A stretch of DNA of 64,000 nucleotides from Oikopleura dioica (lineage: Eukaryota; Chordata; Appendicularia; Copelata; Oikopleuridae). Both the position numbers and the translations under genes were made by a program. Under the pieces are notes generated by a model. That model had not been told where the DNA came from. It saw only the letters and a list, made by a program, of their open reading frames with translations, and made no database searches. This document shows positions 45,450 to 57,307 of the stretch, piece by piece; position 1 is the first letter of the stretch; each line of letters opens with the position of its first letter. The stretch lies in the NCBI GenBank assembly GCA_907165135.1, contig OU015566.1, positions 10,896,157-10,960,156 of the forward strand, read 5' to 3'.

Positions 45450-47257
45450 ATGGGTGTCTCATTAAAAGATGATCGATACGTAAATATCGACGAATATTCA
45501 TTCATGCATATGCGTAGTGTTAGTGAAGCCCGCGATCAGAGCACTGGCGAGGATGTCATAATCAAGGGCTTCCTTATCTTATCCCCGAAGCAAGCTACTG
45601 AGGCAAGACAAGAGGCGGAAGTGCTGAAAAAACTCGGTGAGTGCTTTCCCTGATCATTTTTAAATCATTATAAGATCATGCCAATATCGTCAAATTTATC
45701 GATTTCCTGGATGAGGAGCAGCCAGAATGGGCTACGAATACGTTTTCCTTTATTGTTATGGAGAACTGCTCTGGCGGAAGCTTAGTCGACTGGGTTGAGC
45801 GTCGTAAAGAAGCCAACAAGCCAACGTCGCCTGACGAAGCAGCTCTTATTGGAGCCCAGATGGTTTCGGCACTGAGCTTCTGCCATGAAAAAAAGCAGAT
45901 ACACCTGGACCTTAAACCGGCAAATGTATTCATACTCGCGGATGACATCACGGTAAGAGGCTAAGACATCAAATTGAATAGCAAGTATTAGATAAAAATC
46001 GGAGACTTTGGTAGCGCAGCAACCGTAAACTCAGTAGCGCTCACTCACACCGCTGAAAGCAGTGATCCAGTCGCCTTTACAAGGATCTACGCGATCCCAG
46101 AAGTGTTCAGCAACGACGACTACTCAAAATCGCCAAGGATGGATGTCTGGGGTTTTGGGCTCATACTACAAGAAGTTATAACCCTCGAACATGCTTTTGG
46201 TCGCGACAAGAAAGGCCACAAAATAAGCAACCTTGTTGTTATCAGTTCGGTATTAATTTTTAGGACAGGTTCTCAATTAATTCTTAAGTAAATAACATAA
46301 TGAACGGAGTCCGTTCTTCAATTAGCGATGTTCTTCGCAATCATGCAGAGTTCGAGGAGTTTGAGCCAGTGCTTGATAAATGCCTTTCTTCAAAGAAAAT
46401 TGATCGTCCGAAGAACATGATTCTGTTGCGGGAAGAACCAGTTTTCGCGAAATTCCTGACAAAAATTGAGGATGGAGAGAAACCGACAGATATCATGGTG
46501 CGAAGTGCACCGGAGACCGTTCAATTAGAAGTCAAGCGGCTCAGGCTCCAAAATGCTGATAAAGATCAGAAAATTCACGAGTTGGAAGAAAGAGTGAAGA
46601 GTCTTCAGACGCAACTGGAACGACGACAGCAAAATATAGAGTCAAAATATGAATCTGGAGACGAATCTCAGCCCGAGGAAAATTCATCTGACGAAGAGGA
46701 GACACCATCTCCTCATCTCCAAAACGAGAGAGACTTGATAAATCAGTTGGGAAGTATCGATGGCGCTGGCCATTTCTTTCAAAATGACAAGGCAAAAGAA
46801 TCCGGTGGAGTCCGATCTGGGATGAAAGAAGACGAACTTTGCAATATCATAAAATTGCTTGACGCGGGAGTCAGAGAAATCAATGTTAAGGTAAGCACGC
46901 TTATGCCCTGCGAATCTTCTTCATTCATTTAGTTTACCTGCGAGGATGAATGGAAAATTGCATATTCCGGATGGCAGCTACAGTTTAACACAGTTATAAA
47001 CACTGGGGATCTCGCAGAAGATGGTTGGTATCTTTTCTGGGTCGGAAAGAAAGGTACACTATCGCCATAATGTTCCCACTTACAATTTGTTCTTAGACAA
47101 GCCTATGCCATTCAAAGTGATTGCGCAAGAAATCTGCTACGAAACTGGGAAAGAAGAAAATCACAAAGTAATTAAAAGTAACGGGAAGCTGCCTATTAGA
47201 TACAAGAGTACAACCGACTTCTATTTTGTTCGATTCAATATCTCGTTTTTGGAATAA
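45450..47257 (+). CDS. Divergent protein kinase with coiled coil and novel C-terminal domain
   Basis: Exons 45450-45636, 45675-45952, 45992-46244, 46289-46890, 46933-47023 and 47097-47257; 1572 bases, 523 residues. Kinase landmarks: VIIK Lys, EARQEAEVL helix C Glu, HLDLKPANV (HRD altered to HLD), GDFGSA and an IPE in place of APE. No glycine-rich loop is visible between DEYSF and VIIK, so catalysis may be weak or absent. A coiled coil (QKIHELEERVKSLQTQ) follows. The C-terminal domain starts at GHFFQND and has GVREINVKF and FVRFNISF. This domain matches that of the gene at 20800-21966. The kinase resembles NEK-type kinases in layout (kinase plus coiled coil), but the family is uncertain. Confidence 0.8.
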
Positions 47258-47575
47258 AAAATAGAATCTCTGCACTTCTGGGCAAAACATGCTCACTTGT
47301 TCAACAAAATTTCTTCTGCTGCTGAGCAAGGGGTATAATTTTGAACGAGAGGATATTTATTTGACAATGTTGAATGAAGAATAGAATCCAGTCCAACTCG
47401 GATAGGCAAAACGCAGAAATAAAAGTTCTTGGAGAAACAAAGATACAGTAGATTTTTCTCCTGACATGTGAAAATAATAATTATTATAAAGATAATCTAT
47501 AATTGGAAATAACAAATGAAGTATGAGTAATTGTTCACATTGCACGATGTTTTTTCTTCGTAAAAACGACTTTCT
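47258..47575. other. Convergent 3' intergenic region
   Basis: AT-rich DNA between the plus-strand kinase and the minus-strand ATP6AP2-like gene. No gene seen. Confidence 0.4.
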
Positions 47576-48426
47576 TTATTGGTTTTTCTTCGAATGGGCT
47601 GCACCAAGTTTGTAAGCGATGTTGTCTCCTGGGCCGATATTTGCTGTCATAAAAGCGAAGGCTACGATTCCGAAGACAACGAGGAGAATGAATAAACCAA
47701 TAATAGCTTGAAGGTAAGTCAGCTTTTGCAAGAAAAGACTTTCTTACCGAGCATGATGGAGTAGTTCTCATTTCGCGGTTCCCAGGAAATAAGAGGCTCT
47801 TTATCAGCCTGGAGCATTTGCCTGTCCGCAGCAGAGCTTCCATCGGTTTTTCCGCTAACAACGAAGAAGACGTAGTTCTCCCCATATTTCGCCTCTAATG
47901 ATTCGCTGATTTTCTTAAGTATCGATAAATCAAGACATTCATCAATACAAATAAAACCTTCACAAATGCTGAATAATCCTCAGCCGTAGTCTGCAAAATC
48001 GTCAATGATTGCTCAGCAAGTGGCATTCCGGCAATATCATCAGGATAAGCAAGCTAGTAAATGATCATTATTTGAATAACACTTTATTTTGTACCTCGGT
48101 TGAAGGAGCGATAAATTTGCCACTGAGAGCTAGGCTTGATTCCTTGATTTCAGGAACAACGAGGGCAACAGCGGCGGAAGCTTTTTCGAAGGGATTGAAT
48201 TTCTTGAAGACTAAACGAATAAAGGAATTTCTAAATTATCAAAAGACCTTATACCGTTCATGTCAAAGGCATACTGCGGCTCAAGCCCAACAGAAATTCG
48301 CATCGCCTCCAAAGCAGCATCTGCTGGTGCATTTTCAATATTGAAATCAACCGATTCCGGTTTGTGTTGAACAAAAACTTGTGCTCCAAAAGCACATGAA
48401 GCTAAGGAAAGGACGACCCTCCACAT
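47576..48426 (-). CDS. ATP6AP2 (renin receptor)-like protein
   Basis: Five exons: 48255-48426, 48095-48210, 47958-48053, 47748-47913 and 47576-47706; 681 bases, 226 residues. It has a signal peptide (MWRVVLSLASCAFGAQVF), a lumenal region with NPFEKASAAVALVVP and LAEQSLTIL, then one membrane helix (AIIGLFILLVVFGIVAFAFM). A short tail, NIGPGDNIAYKLG, follows. The tail resembles the NMDPGxDSIIY tail of ATP6AP2, an accessory subunit of the V-ATPase. The end AHSKKNQ looks like a dilysine ER-retrieval signal. At 226 residues it is much shorter than the ~350 usual in animals, missing central lumenal sequence. The ATG follows AATTAAG|A. Confidence 0.6.
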
Positions 48427-48897
48427 TCTTAATTTTAGAATTCGAAGAAGTAAATGTCATAGCATGATAAGTTTTAAACATTCAGTTTGGAACGGAAACA
48501 AGCGTTGGTGGCTCAATATTGAAATAGTAGAATGATGATCACTGTACTGGTATGATTAAAGATGTTATTGTGCAGACAAATGTCAATTGTTATTAATGTG
48601 TTCTTGGATATATCAGAATTGCTTACGCCAAATTAGAAAATTTTTCGCTTATCACAATAAAAGATGCAAAAAACAAACTCACACGACATTCGTTCAGGTT
48701 AAAATATGGTCTGTTTTTCTTTTTTTCTATATATGAGGCAAATCGACAAAGTGATACATATTTTTCGTTGTTTTACGATACACTGTACATAGGATGTCAG
48801 AGAGGGAGGAGAGAAGATATAGGTTACAGGAATTATGTGTGGCAAGAGAAAATTACTGTAAGAAAATTGAATTTAAAAATCAGCTAGTTTTTGAAGT
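48427..48897. other. Intergenic spacer
   Basis: About 470 AT-rich bases between the DNAJC5 stop and the ATP6AP2-like start, same strand. No gene seen. Confidence 0.4.
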
Positions 48898-49827
48898 TCA
48901 CGAAGGGCCGAGGGCAATAGGCTCCGCGGGCTTGTTAGTTTCCGCCTCGGGCGCGGGTGGTTGCGTTGTAATTGGCGTGTCAGAGCTCTGCTGATAGCTT
49001 GTGTAGCCTGCACCGGCTTCTTCGTCGTCCTCGGGGATCAGGTCGCCGAATTCTTCGTCATCTACGTCTTTTGGCTTGCACCGACCTTAATTTATCATCA
49101 TTTCAAGCGCGTTTCACAGCCTCAATTACCGAAGCAACAACCGCAGCAGAAGAAACAACAGAAGCAGCAACCACAACAGCAGCCAGTGAGGACAAAAGTA
49201 AGCAACATTCCAATTTTCGCAGCTTTACAACGGCTCTATCTACACTTCTTTCAAGTGTAGATTTCCCGGAAATCGCAACGCGAAAGATTAAATCTTTGCA
49301 ACAGTAAAAATGTAGCCGTTCCTGGAGTTTGGAATCTCATGACCATCGCAACATTCTCTGCGCCAATTTGTTCCGCAAGTTCGAGTCCCATTGACCCGTA
49401 CTTGTCGTAAATATCCCGGAGTTGAACATCTGATAAAATTTTATGCGCCTAAAAGTACTTTATCGAACTTATCATCAAATTATATTCTTTTATCTAAAAT
49501 TGTCGGTAAACCGTCAGATTAAGTTTCTTAATTGTCTGATAACTTAATTACGTACTCTGTTGACTTCTTTAAACTGCTCAGCTGCTTCTGGATTTCCTGG
49601 GTTCTTGTCTGGATGAAGCCTCAACGCTTTCTTCCTGTAGGCCTTCTTTATCTGATCCTGATCCGACTTCTTGTCAATATCAAGAATCCGGTAAAGACTC
49701 TCCCCGACGATTGAGTTCTTTCGCTCCATCTGAAAACAGTCAAATTTCCTAAATGCTTCAAACAAGAGCATTCAGAGCTCTAGAAAAGAATAGAAAATAC
49801 CTTACTAGGTCGCTTTTCGTCGCTCAT
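48898..49827 (-). CDS. DNAJC5: Cysteine string protein (DnaJ homolog subfamily C member 5)
   Basis: Exons 49801-49827, 49556-49729, 49323-49448, 49130-49235 and 48898-49085; 621 bases, 206 residues. The J domain has [12 protein letters not shown] and the HPD motif ([16 protein letters not shown]). The linker [16 protein letters not shown] is characteristic. The palmitoylated cysteine string ([17 protein letters not shown]) sits on its own exon. It is followed by [14 protein letters not shown], as in CSP. The protein is a synaptic-vesicle/secretory chaperone acting with Hsc70 on SNAREs. The donor of intron 49236-49322 is not GT; GG is assumed, so that boundary is the weakest. The intron also carries a perfect 10-bp hairpin. 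Confidence 0.9.
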
Positions 49828-50079
49828 ACCGATATTCTCTTGTCTGAACTGGAAATTTTCATGATTAGAATGGGATGACTCAAATGTAATTGCTTTGATT
49901 TTCGCCCTCTGGCGCACTCTCAGGAGTCTTTTTTGAACGTTCACAAATTCATCCATCACAATGAAAAAAGAGAAATATACAGGCGAATGGGAAAGGAAAG
50001 GGCAGGGCAGTAAGCACAAGCTCGTAATTTCGTGCTTGCGCAAATAGAGATTATTTGAATAGAATAAGAAGAGATACAA

Positions 50080-51943
50080 TCATAACTCGGTAATTCCAAC
50101 TTTCGAACTTCCTTCTTCTTTCGTTTTCTCCATTAGTTCTTTCTCTGAAAATCGCGGTTTAAAAATTTAAAACAATTAAGAAGGCAAAATAGCTGATTCA
50201 AACACTCGAAAATAATTCAAACTCTCATCAAATAATGAATGCGAAATGTAAATTTGCCATAGCGAAATGGGTAAATCTCGGATTAGTTGCCTCCAATACC
50301 TCTCAAGATTGCTCTAAGATGTACCTAGTTCTGAGTGAAATTCTCCATCTGCGCCTAACTGAATTCCCAATTGCTTCATCGCTTCTTCCATAGTCGTCAT
50401 ATCGACGTTCTCTTCTAAAAAGAAAGAGTAAATATAATTAAGTTGGTATCATTTTTACCCATATCTCCATCTTCCATGACCATAAACGCAGCCTTTTCGA
50501 GCATATCGAGGTCGAGTCCAAGAGAGCCTTTTGTGACTTTGATATGCTTTGCGTTCTTCGCTAGCTGTTCCAGGTTTTCTGAGCTAGCTCGGGTTTGCAT
50601 CCAAGTGATATAATCATCGATGTATAACTAAAATTCTTCTTGAAAATCTTATCGAAAATGAAAAACATGTTCCAACTTATAAAATGACCCGTTAGTACCT
50701 GATTGAATAAATAAAACGGATCCCTTCTATTGAACAAAGTCCTCAGTTCCAATAACACTTTCGTAACGCACTCTCTCCCGTGCTTCAAAATCCTTGCCGC
50801 ATCTTTCTGGCTTTTTTCAGCGAGAGAAAATGATCGGTGGAATGGAAAGATAAGTGCTCGTCTGAAGCAAGATTCCAGCGCTTTTGGCGGATATTCCGAA
50901 GTATCAAGCCACGAAAGCATCGGCGAGATCTTTGCGATCATCGTCGCTGCTTCTGGTTCCAAATCGTCGCCAAACCAACGTTTGACATAACAGTATGAGA
51001 AGAGGAGTTCGAGAAGACCGGAATAGACTTGGATTGTTGCTTTGAAATCCAACGCGGGAAGACTTTTTGATTTCATCGAGACAAGAACTGCTTTTTCGTC
51101 GGGTGACAACAACGATGACTCTTTGTTCTCCCAAAAACCTGAATTTAGGTATTTTGATTGCGAAAATCACCCAAAACCAGTACAGTAGTTTTAGTACCTT
51201 TATAATTTTGAGCTGCTTCCAGCGCGTAATCAGGTTCGAACAAGTCTGATAAATAATGGTCTTCATCAAACTTCTCTTGCTCAAATAGAACCCTGATCTC
51301 CGTCCTCTGCGCATTCTTCACCGTCGAAACTTCCAAATAATCAAACAGTTCACTACTCTCTTCTCTAAGCCGCTGAAAAATATCTGATCTCAAATTCGCG
51401 AAGCCATAAGTTGACCCTTCTGTAATCGGTGCTTCCGAAGTAATTTCTTGGGCCATCTCCCAGTCCTCTATCTCCTCTTCTTCGTAGTCTTCGCAATCAT
51501 CGTCGATGACTTCGATTCCGTTCGAAACTGTTGGTTGTTTCTTCGTATCAAGGAGTTTTTGGAGCATGTCTAGTTTGATTTGAGGATAGTAATTCTCAAG
51601 AAAAACTGAAATAACTACAGTCCTTAATCATAAAAAAACGATCTAATACGATAGAAAATTTCTTTCAAACCCTTCCTAAATCTGTGAAAACCTCTCCAGG
51701 AATCAACTTCTTGACATTGATAAAAAACTTCCCCTCGTCCACATCATAGGTGCATTTGACCTCGTCTTCATTCTCTTCCAATCTTCCAGAAAGCCTCAAT
51801 CTCAAATAATACGGCTTGGCGTTGAAGATAATCGTATTCTCTGCAATACAAATATCTGCCGCCGCAGCTTTACTGTACTTTGCCGAGATCTCCAATAAAA
51901 TCTGATCTTCTGTTTGATCGATTCGGAAGACAGGAGTCAACAT
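50080..51943 (-). CDS. SHQ1: SHQ1, H/ACA ribonucleoprotein assembly factor
   Basis: Six exons: 51673-51943, 51198-51605, 50699-51138, 50459-50627, 50325-50414 and 50080-50144; 1443 bases, 480 residues. The N-terminal CS domain starts MLTPVFRIDQTEDQI and has NAKPYYLRLRLSGRL. The linker is acidic. The SHQ1-specific helical domain has YGFANLRSDIFQRL, FDEDHYLSDLF and LFSYCYVKRWFGDD. SHQ1 is a chaperone for dyskerin (NAP57) before H/ACA RNP assembly. Intron 51674-51604 fits as GG-AG or similar; the others are GT-AG. The ATG follows ACGTTTAG|A. DNAJC5 starts about 250 bases downstream on the same strand. Confidence 0.95.
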
Positions 51944-52320
51944 TCTAAACGTTCAAAAGAGCTACAGAACATTTTTTTCTCTGGTTATTGAAAAAAAGGA
52001 AGATGGATCATTTCGGGCGCGAGCTTAACAGCTTTTGTTAGATACAAATGCATACAGGATGGAAGAGGCGGCAGTGCAGGCACCAATAGCAGTAAAAAGA
52101 GAGATCAATATAGAAAAAGACGGGATCGATTCCCCTGGGAGCGTTCTGTGCGTCCTTTTGGACACACATCGATTAACGTGTTAGAAGGAACAAATGGAGA
52201 TGTCTCAGAATAATATAAAATCCATTGCGGTGGTTTTTATATTATGAAAAAATATATCTTACTCTTGAAAAATAGTAAATATAGTGAGAGAAAAAAATAT
52301 CATGTGAGGTAAAATGGAAT
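51944..52320. other. Intergenic spacer
   Basis: About 377 bases between the SHQ1 start and the coiled-coil gene's stop, same strand. It includes a mixed-composition stretch at 52050-52190. No gene seen. Confidence 0.4.
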
Positions 52321-52798
52321 TTATCGTCTGAAAGAGCGATTTCTAGCGCGGGAAGGAAGGCCAGTTGCATCTGAAGCAACTCTTCTGATCACCTTTGCCG
52401 AGTGCATTCTTTTCGGCTCAGCGCTAGAAAAATAAATGAGTATTGAAAATAGAAAGGGGTGAAATAAACCTTGAAGGAGCTGGTTTTTCAATGAGCTGGC
52501 GATTAATGATCATTTCTTGGAAAGAAATGTTTCGCATTTCTTCGCGCATTTGGTCGTCTTCGAGAATTTCTAGGGTTCGATTGAGACGATTTTCAGCTTC
52601 TTGTAGGATCCTTTCGGCTTTTTCTGCCTTCAGCAGTTTGACCGCGTCGATGAATTCTTGGTCGTTGTCTGGATTTGGGATTCCGGAGTCGGGGTTGGAG
52701 CCGGATTCTGGGCCGAGAAACGAGTGGAGGGAGATTATCTCGGAGGACGACAGTAGTTTATTCTCGGAGATGAACTTCAAGAGCGGTTTTGTCACCAT
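52321..52798 (-). CDS. Small coiled-coil protein, unknown
   Basis: Two exons, 52470-52798 and 52321-52423, with a 46-base GT-AG intron; 432 bases, 143 residues. It starts MVTKPLLKFISENKLLS, then a Ser/Pro/Asn-rich linker. A strong coiled coil follows (EKAERILQEAENRLNR). The C-terminus is basic (RMHSAKVIRRV, ARNRSFRR). No family recognised. It lies 147 bases downstream of RFT1 on the same strand. Confidence 0.65.
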
Positions 52799-52945
52799 AT
52801 CTGAAGAATTAGGTAAAGGAAGGCTTCAGGATGCTGTTAAATATTAAATACTTGCTTAAACACTAGAGTATAAATATAGAAGCGATTTTTGCAATACAGA
52901 AATTTCGAACTGATAGAAAAAAACAAGAGGTAATGTTTTGAAATG

Positions 52946-54789
52946 CTAATAGTGCTTTCCGCGAAAAACGCGAAGGTACTTGAACACAGTCTGTACAATT
53001 CCCATTGAAGACAAAAGTGCAAGAACATCTTTTTCGAAAAACAAGCTCGCTGCAGCGCATAAGACGAGAGTTACTGCGCCGAATCCAGCGTGGAAAAGGA
53101 TGGAAAGCTTAGTGGTGGGAACAAGCGCGAAAATGTAGGGGTGGGAGAAGTGTGCTAGAAAGGAGGAGATACAGAAAACAGAAAGGGTTGCGCGAGATGG
53201 TGAACTTTTGTAGAGAATGGAAAGCCAGGAGGAGGAATTGTTTCGGATTGCGGCGAATCGGCAGCAATGAAGAATTCTGGTGGAGGATTTTTATCTTTGA
53301 ATCAAAGACTTTGATTTAAACTCGGCAAAATATTATAGAGGATAATTGGTATCTACTCTCTTTTGTCAAAGAAATCCTTGCCTAAGAAGCATGTTTAAAA
53401 TTTGCGCATACAAGAGCCCCGAAGCCAGGTACATTTTTCCAAGCGTGACGGTTCCCAAAATGAAAAGAACAGAAAATATCAGAAGCGTCGAGTTATGTTG
53501 ATTGAGTTCTTCCGTAGTCATAACCGCGAACATGTATGCTTCAAGAATGCCATTCATTGCACAGGCCATTGTATTGACAAGACAGAGCTGGAGGATGAAA
53601 GCAGGGTTGTTGAAGTCTTGCAGCGCTAGAAATAGGAATAAATGACTGTTGAGTATGGAAAGTTCTTTACCAAGAAATCTCAGGAAAAAGGATCCGCTGG
53701 GATCGTATTCACCCGAGACTTGCTCCCCTCCATAAACGAATAAAATTGACCAAGCTTGTGGTATTCCGATAGCAACAGCGAATAATCCAATAATTATCGA
53801 CAGCTTCAAGATCACGGGCAAGTCTTTGTCGGCCTCGGTTTTATTCTTGCAGAAATGAAGGTGGAATCCTTCTTCGAGCGGTTTGAAAACGAATCTCGGA
53901 AAGAGAGCACCGATCGAAGTGACCGTATCCCACAGTCCTTGTTGCGAGAGGCTCATGACATCGAAAAACGTGACCACATATCTTTCAGCTTGAGTTAAAA
54001 TGTTCTTGAAAACGCCTTGGATGTAGAATGACCCCATGCGAGACATTTGCTTCTTGTCGAAATAGCTGTTGCTTCTGACACATTTTGAGGGGAGAAGATC
54101 TTTTGGGGATTTCAGTTCTCTTGGAAGATCAGGATCCCCAATCCATAGATAGTAGTGGATGAATGCGCACAGGGCACTTGATAAAACATGGGCGAATGCA
54201 AATGATAGAATATTTGTGCGTAGAATCGCTGCGAGAACATATGCAAACGCTCTGAACAATGGGTTATCAGCAGTTTTTGAATCAATGTTATTCGTAAATA
54301 ACTTTACCTGAAGACAAGCATCGAAGCTTCAGAAATCGTCTTCGGCTTGGGCCTCAATTCCTTCGAGCTCAAAAAGTAGACTGGCTCTTCAAACATTTGC
54401 AGAATCGCGGATAATCCAATTAGCCAGCAAGCAAGGGAATAATCGGATTTCAGTTCCTCTTCTACTGTAAGAGTAGTCCAAAAAGGAACGCAAATAACTG
54501 TAGTCAAGAGGCCAATCGGAAGAAACAACCATGCAAGATTGATTGAATGTCTGAAGGAGCTGCTCGTCTCGCCGATAGAAGCACGTCTTATAGACTCTCG
54601 CGAGAAGAACAAAATCGTGGTCGACAAAAGCTCTAATCTGACGAATAACAATCCAAGCAATTCCAAGCCAGCTAGCCGGACGAGTGTGCCGCGGAGGCAA
54701 AAGGAAATGATTCGAGGAAAAATAACACTGAGACTGGAAAGAAAGGCGAACTGGGCTGACTGGCCCAGGTTTGAGGACGACTTCGACAT
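52946..54789 (-). CDS. RFT1: RFT1 homolog (dolichol-linked oligosaccharide protein)
   Basis: Four exons: 54308-54789, 53671-54251, 53382-53625 and 52946-53276; 1638 bases, 545 residues, the usual RFT1 length. A multi-spanning ER membrane protein. Diagnostic stretches include FLRGTLVRLAG-like sequence near residues 30-40, YIQGVFKNILTQAERYV, LWDTVTSIGALFPRFVFKPLEE and NPAFILQLCLVNTMACAMNG. RFT1 is needed for N-glycosylation with Man5GlcNAc2-PP-dolichol. Intron 53277-53381 is GC-AG, fixed by the conserved LNMLLR|ILHCCR join. The ATG follows TTTTTAG|AAAGAAA, a likely trans-splice acceptor. Its start is only 75 bases from the upstream F-box/LRR stop, indicating an operon. Confidence 0.95.
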
Positions 54790-54864
54790 TTTCTTTCTAA
54801 AAATTGGTCTTTTTACGAAACATAAACTTCATTATTTATCATTATTATTCAGGCAGGAGAAGCG

Positions 54865-57036
54865 CTAGAACGTAAATGGCGTTGAAGCTCGCAGAATATC
54901 GGGTAATTCACGGCGAAGCTCAGGAAAATCTTGAACAAAAATATCATCTCTTTCTGGCAATTTATCTTCTGCAGGCCCGTCGAATACTTTTCGCAAAATG
55001 ACGCGCATCAGTCTTTCTTTTTCGCCAATTTTCTTTTCCAATGCGGCTTTGTTGATTTTCAAAGCAGCGAATTCAGAAGTCCCAGATTCTATGTGAAGCA
55101 GTCGGAGTTTCGGGAGGATATCACAGACTTGAAGAAGATTCGCAGGGTTCATTACAGCGTCTAAACAAGAATAAAGCGCTGATGTACAATTTCGCTAATT
55201 ACCTTGATTGACTTGTTTTTCATTGATGTAAGTAGGGTCGTATCTCTTCTTTGAGGAAATCAATAGACGCAGCAATGTTTTTGGGAACTTCTGAAACATT
55301 TCCTCGGTAATTTTCAAGCAATCATTTTTCAGTTTCAAATCTTCTAGCGCCGGTGGGTCATCCAAAAAGTCCGCGAGCGCAGATCTCCAGTTCCACAAGC
55401 CATAAATACCAACCCAACAGAGGGACAATTGTTTGAGACATTTGCAATTCTTGAGAGCTCCAATCCAAGACGTTTCTACAGTCGGTAGTTCTAGCAGCTC
55501 AAGACGGGTCAGATTGGTCATCTTCTGTAATGAAAGAAAGGGAGTTTGGTCTTCAAATACGTAATAGTTGTACTTTCTAGCGCCGTCTGCGGCTCTTTTC
55601 GGCCGATCAATTATAGCACCAGTTATTCTTAATTCTTTTAAAGATCGAGCACCATTATCGAGACATTTTTGCGTTGTTTCGGCAGACATGGGAACCATCG
55701 GCAAGCTGATTTTCTTCAACTTGTTATTCGGGTTCTTTAATAGTTCACTGAGACCATCCCACATATCCTTGAACGCCGCAACCTTTGATCCACATGCGCA
55801 ATTCTTGTTTCTCACGTGCTCGTGTAGTGAAAAGCTCGTCAAATTGGGAAGATCAGCTAGGCAATCCCAGTCGTGAAAGTTAATACAATGGAGTAGGTCG
55901 CAAACAGAGAGAACTTCCAGCTCTTGGTAGTGCATCGCAATGGTACTTATTGATTCGTAGAGAATTTTATCGTGGTCGAGATGCAGCGATTTATATATTG
56001 GAAAGGGCAGTTCTCCGATACTAGCGGTTCCGTCGCCACGAGGGACACACATGAATTCCGAGTCCTCCACTTTTAAAACAGGATCGTGAAGAACAAGCGA
56101 CTTGATTTTCATGTCATTGTAGTTTTGGCCTTCTTGATCCTCTCTGCTGTTCATGACAAAACGCTTTAACCCAGGTAAACAGTAGCTATTCGTCGGAGTG
56201 CAGTAAACGATAGGGTTTTCTCCACCAAGTTCTCTGGGACACGCAGCCGAGGGATTATCATATTTTCGTTTAGCTTTTGAGAGGCTCGATAAAAATCCCG
56301 TGAAACAAAGAATTCCTAAAAGACAAGAGCCCCTTCCTATGATAGACACAAAGAGCTCAAGCTCCGAATACCGGACAAATTTGCTCAAGAACTCTCGACT
56401 ACGTTCTACATTGCTTCCCCCTGGAAGAGTTGCTCTCCATCGAATCATCAAAAATTTTAATGGTCGCTTCAGTCCTTCTCGAAGCGTTGAACTTTTGTCT
56501 ATATATTCCGAAAGGCCTTAGAGAACCTTTTATTTTTTCGATTTTTATTTGATCTTACATGAAATATCTTCTATCAAGTCTAACGAGAACTGCTCCAAAG
56601 AATGGCATTTATTGACGACTGATTCAAAATCCAATACGCGGAATTTGCAGCAGTCCTTGACATTCAACACGACAATATTTGACGAAAAAGGAATCTGCAT
56701 CGGCCGAAGATTGAAATTTTGAAGAAACACTTTCTTCGCAAGACCGATTTTTTTCAATAATCTGATTGTTTGGAGGACTTTGTTGTGTGAGGACTTGTTG
56801 TGTACTCCTCGGCCGTCGATGGTAATGGCAGTTTTTGAGACTTTATCGAGCGCTAGATTATCGATATCGGATTGAAGCTGATCGGAAATCGGACGAAGAG
56901 AGAGAACTTTTAGGATTAGAAATTCAAGGAATCTTTTGATAAAGGCTGAAAAGTTTTTAACCCTCCCTAAGTCCTCAACGTTGAGCGAATCGCATATTTT
57001 GAGTAAGATTTCAACTGGTAGCTCTTCGAGCCACAT
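54865..57036 (-). CDS. F-box / leucine-rich-repeat-like protein
   Basis: The ATG at 57036 encodes an F-box (WLEELPVEILLKICDSLNVEDLGRV in two halves). After the first exon (to about 56553) the joins between 56280 and 56560 are not settled. The large exon to about 55198 contains LRR-like units (LTSFSLHEHV, LKKISLPMVP, LTRLELLELP, LKQLSLCWVGI). A last exon ends at 54865 (FPELRRELPDILRASTPFTF). F-box proteins recruit substrates to SCF ubiquitin ligases through the LRR part. The ATG follows TTGCAG|A. RFT1 begins 75 bases downstream, CANT1 ends 271 bases upstream, all on one strand. Confidence 0.75.
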
Positions 57037-57307
57037 TCTGCAATTTGAAAATGATCATTTGAAAATATAAATGAGGGATGAAGCTTGATATTAAGTTTAT
57101 TTGAGTCGTAACGAAGTATTAACAGCATTTGCCCAGCCATAAAGTCGAAGGTTGAAGATTCAATATATTTTCTAATAAAATACATGGGGCTTCCCATTTT
57201 TATCACCATATTTCGCTCCGAAAAAGGAACTGATTCTGGATCATACAGAAATTGCACTAAGTGATTGTACTGTAAGTGGCAGAAGCGAGGGTTAAAAATG
57301 TTGAAAT

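Noticed and set aside
48794-49307. Plus-strand frames with poly-Gln/Ala stretches
   Set aside because: Antisense to the cysteine string and C-terminal exons of DNAJC5.
49368-49384. GTTCGAGTCCC resembling a tRNA T-loop
   Set aside because: It is coding sequence of DNAJC5 on the other strand (LGMS region), and no tRNA arms surround it.
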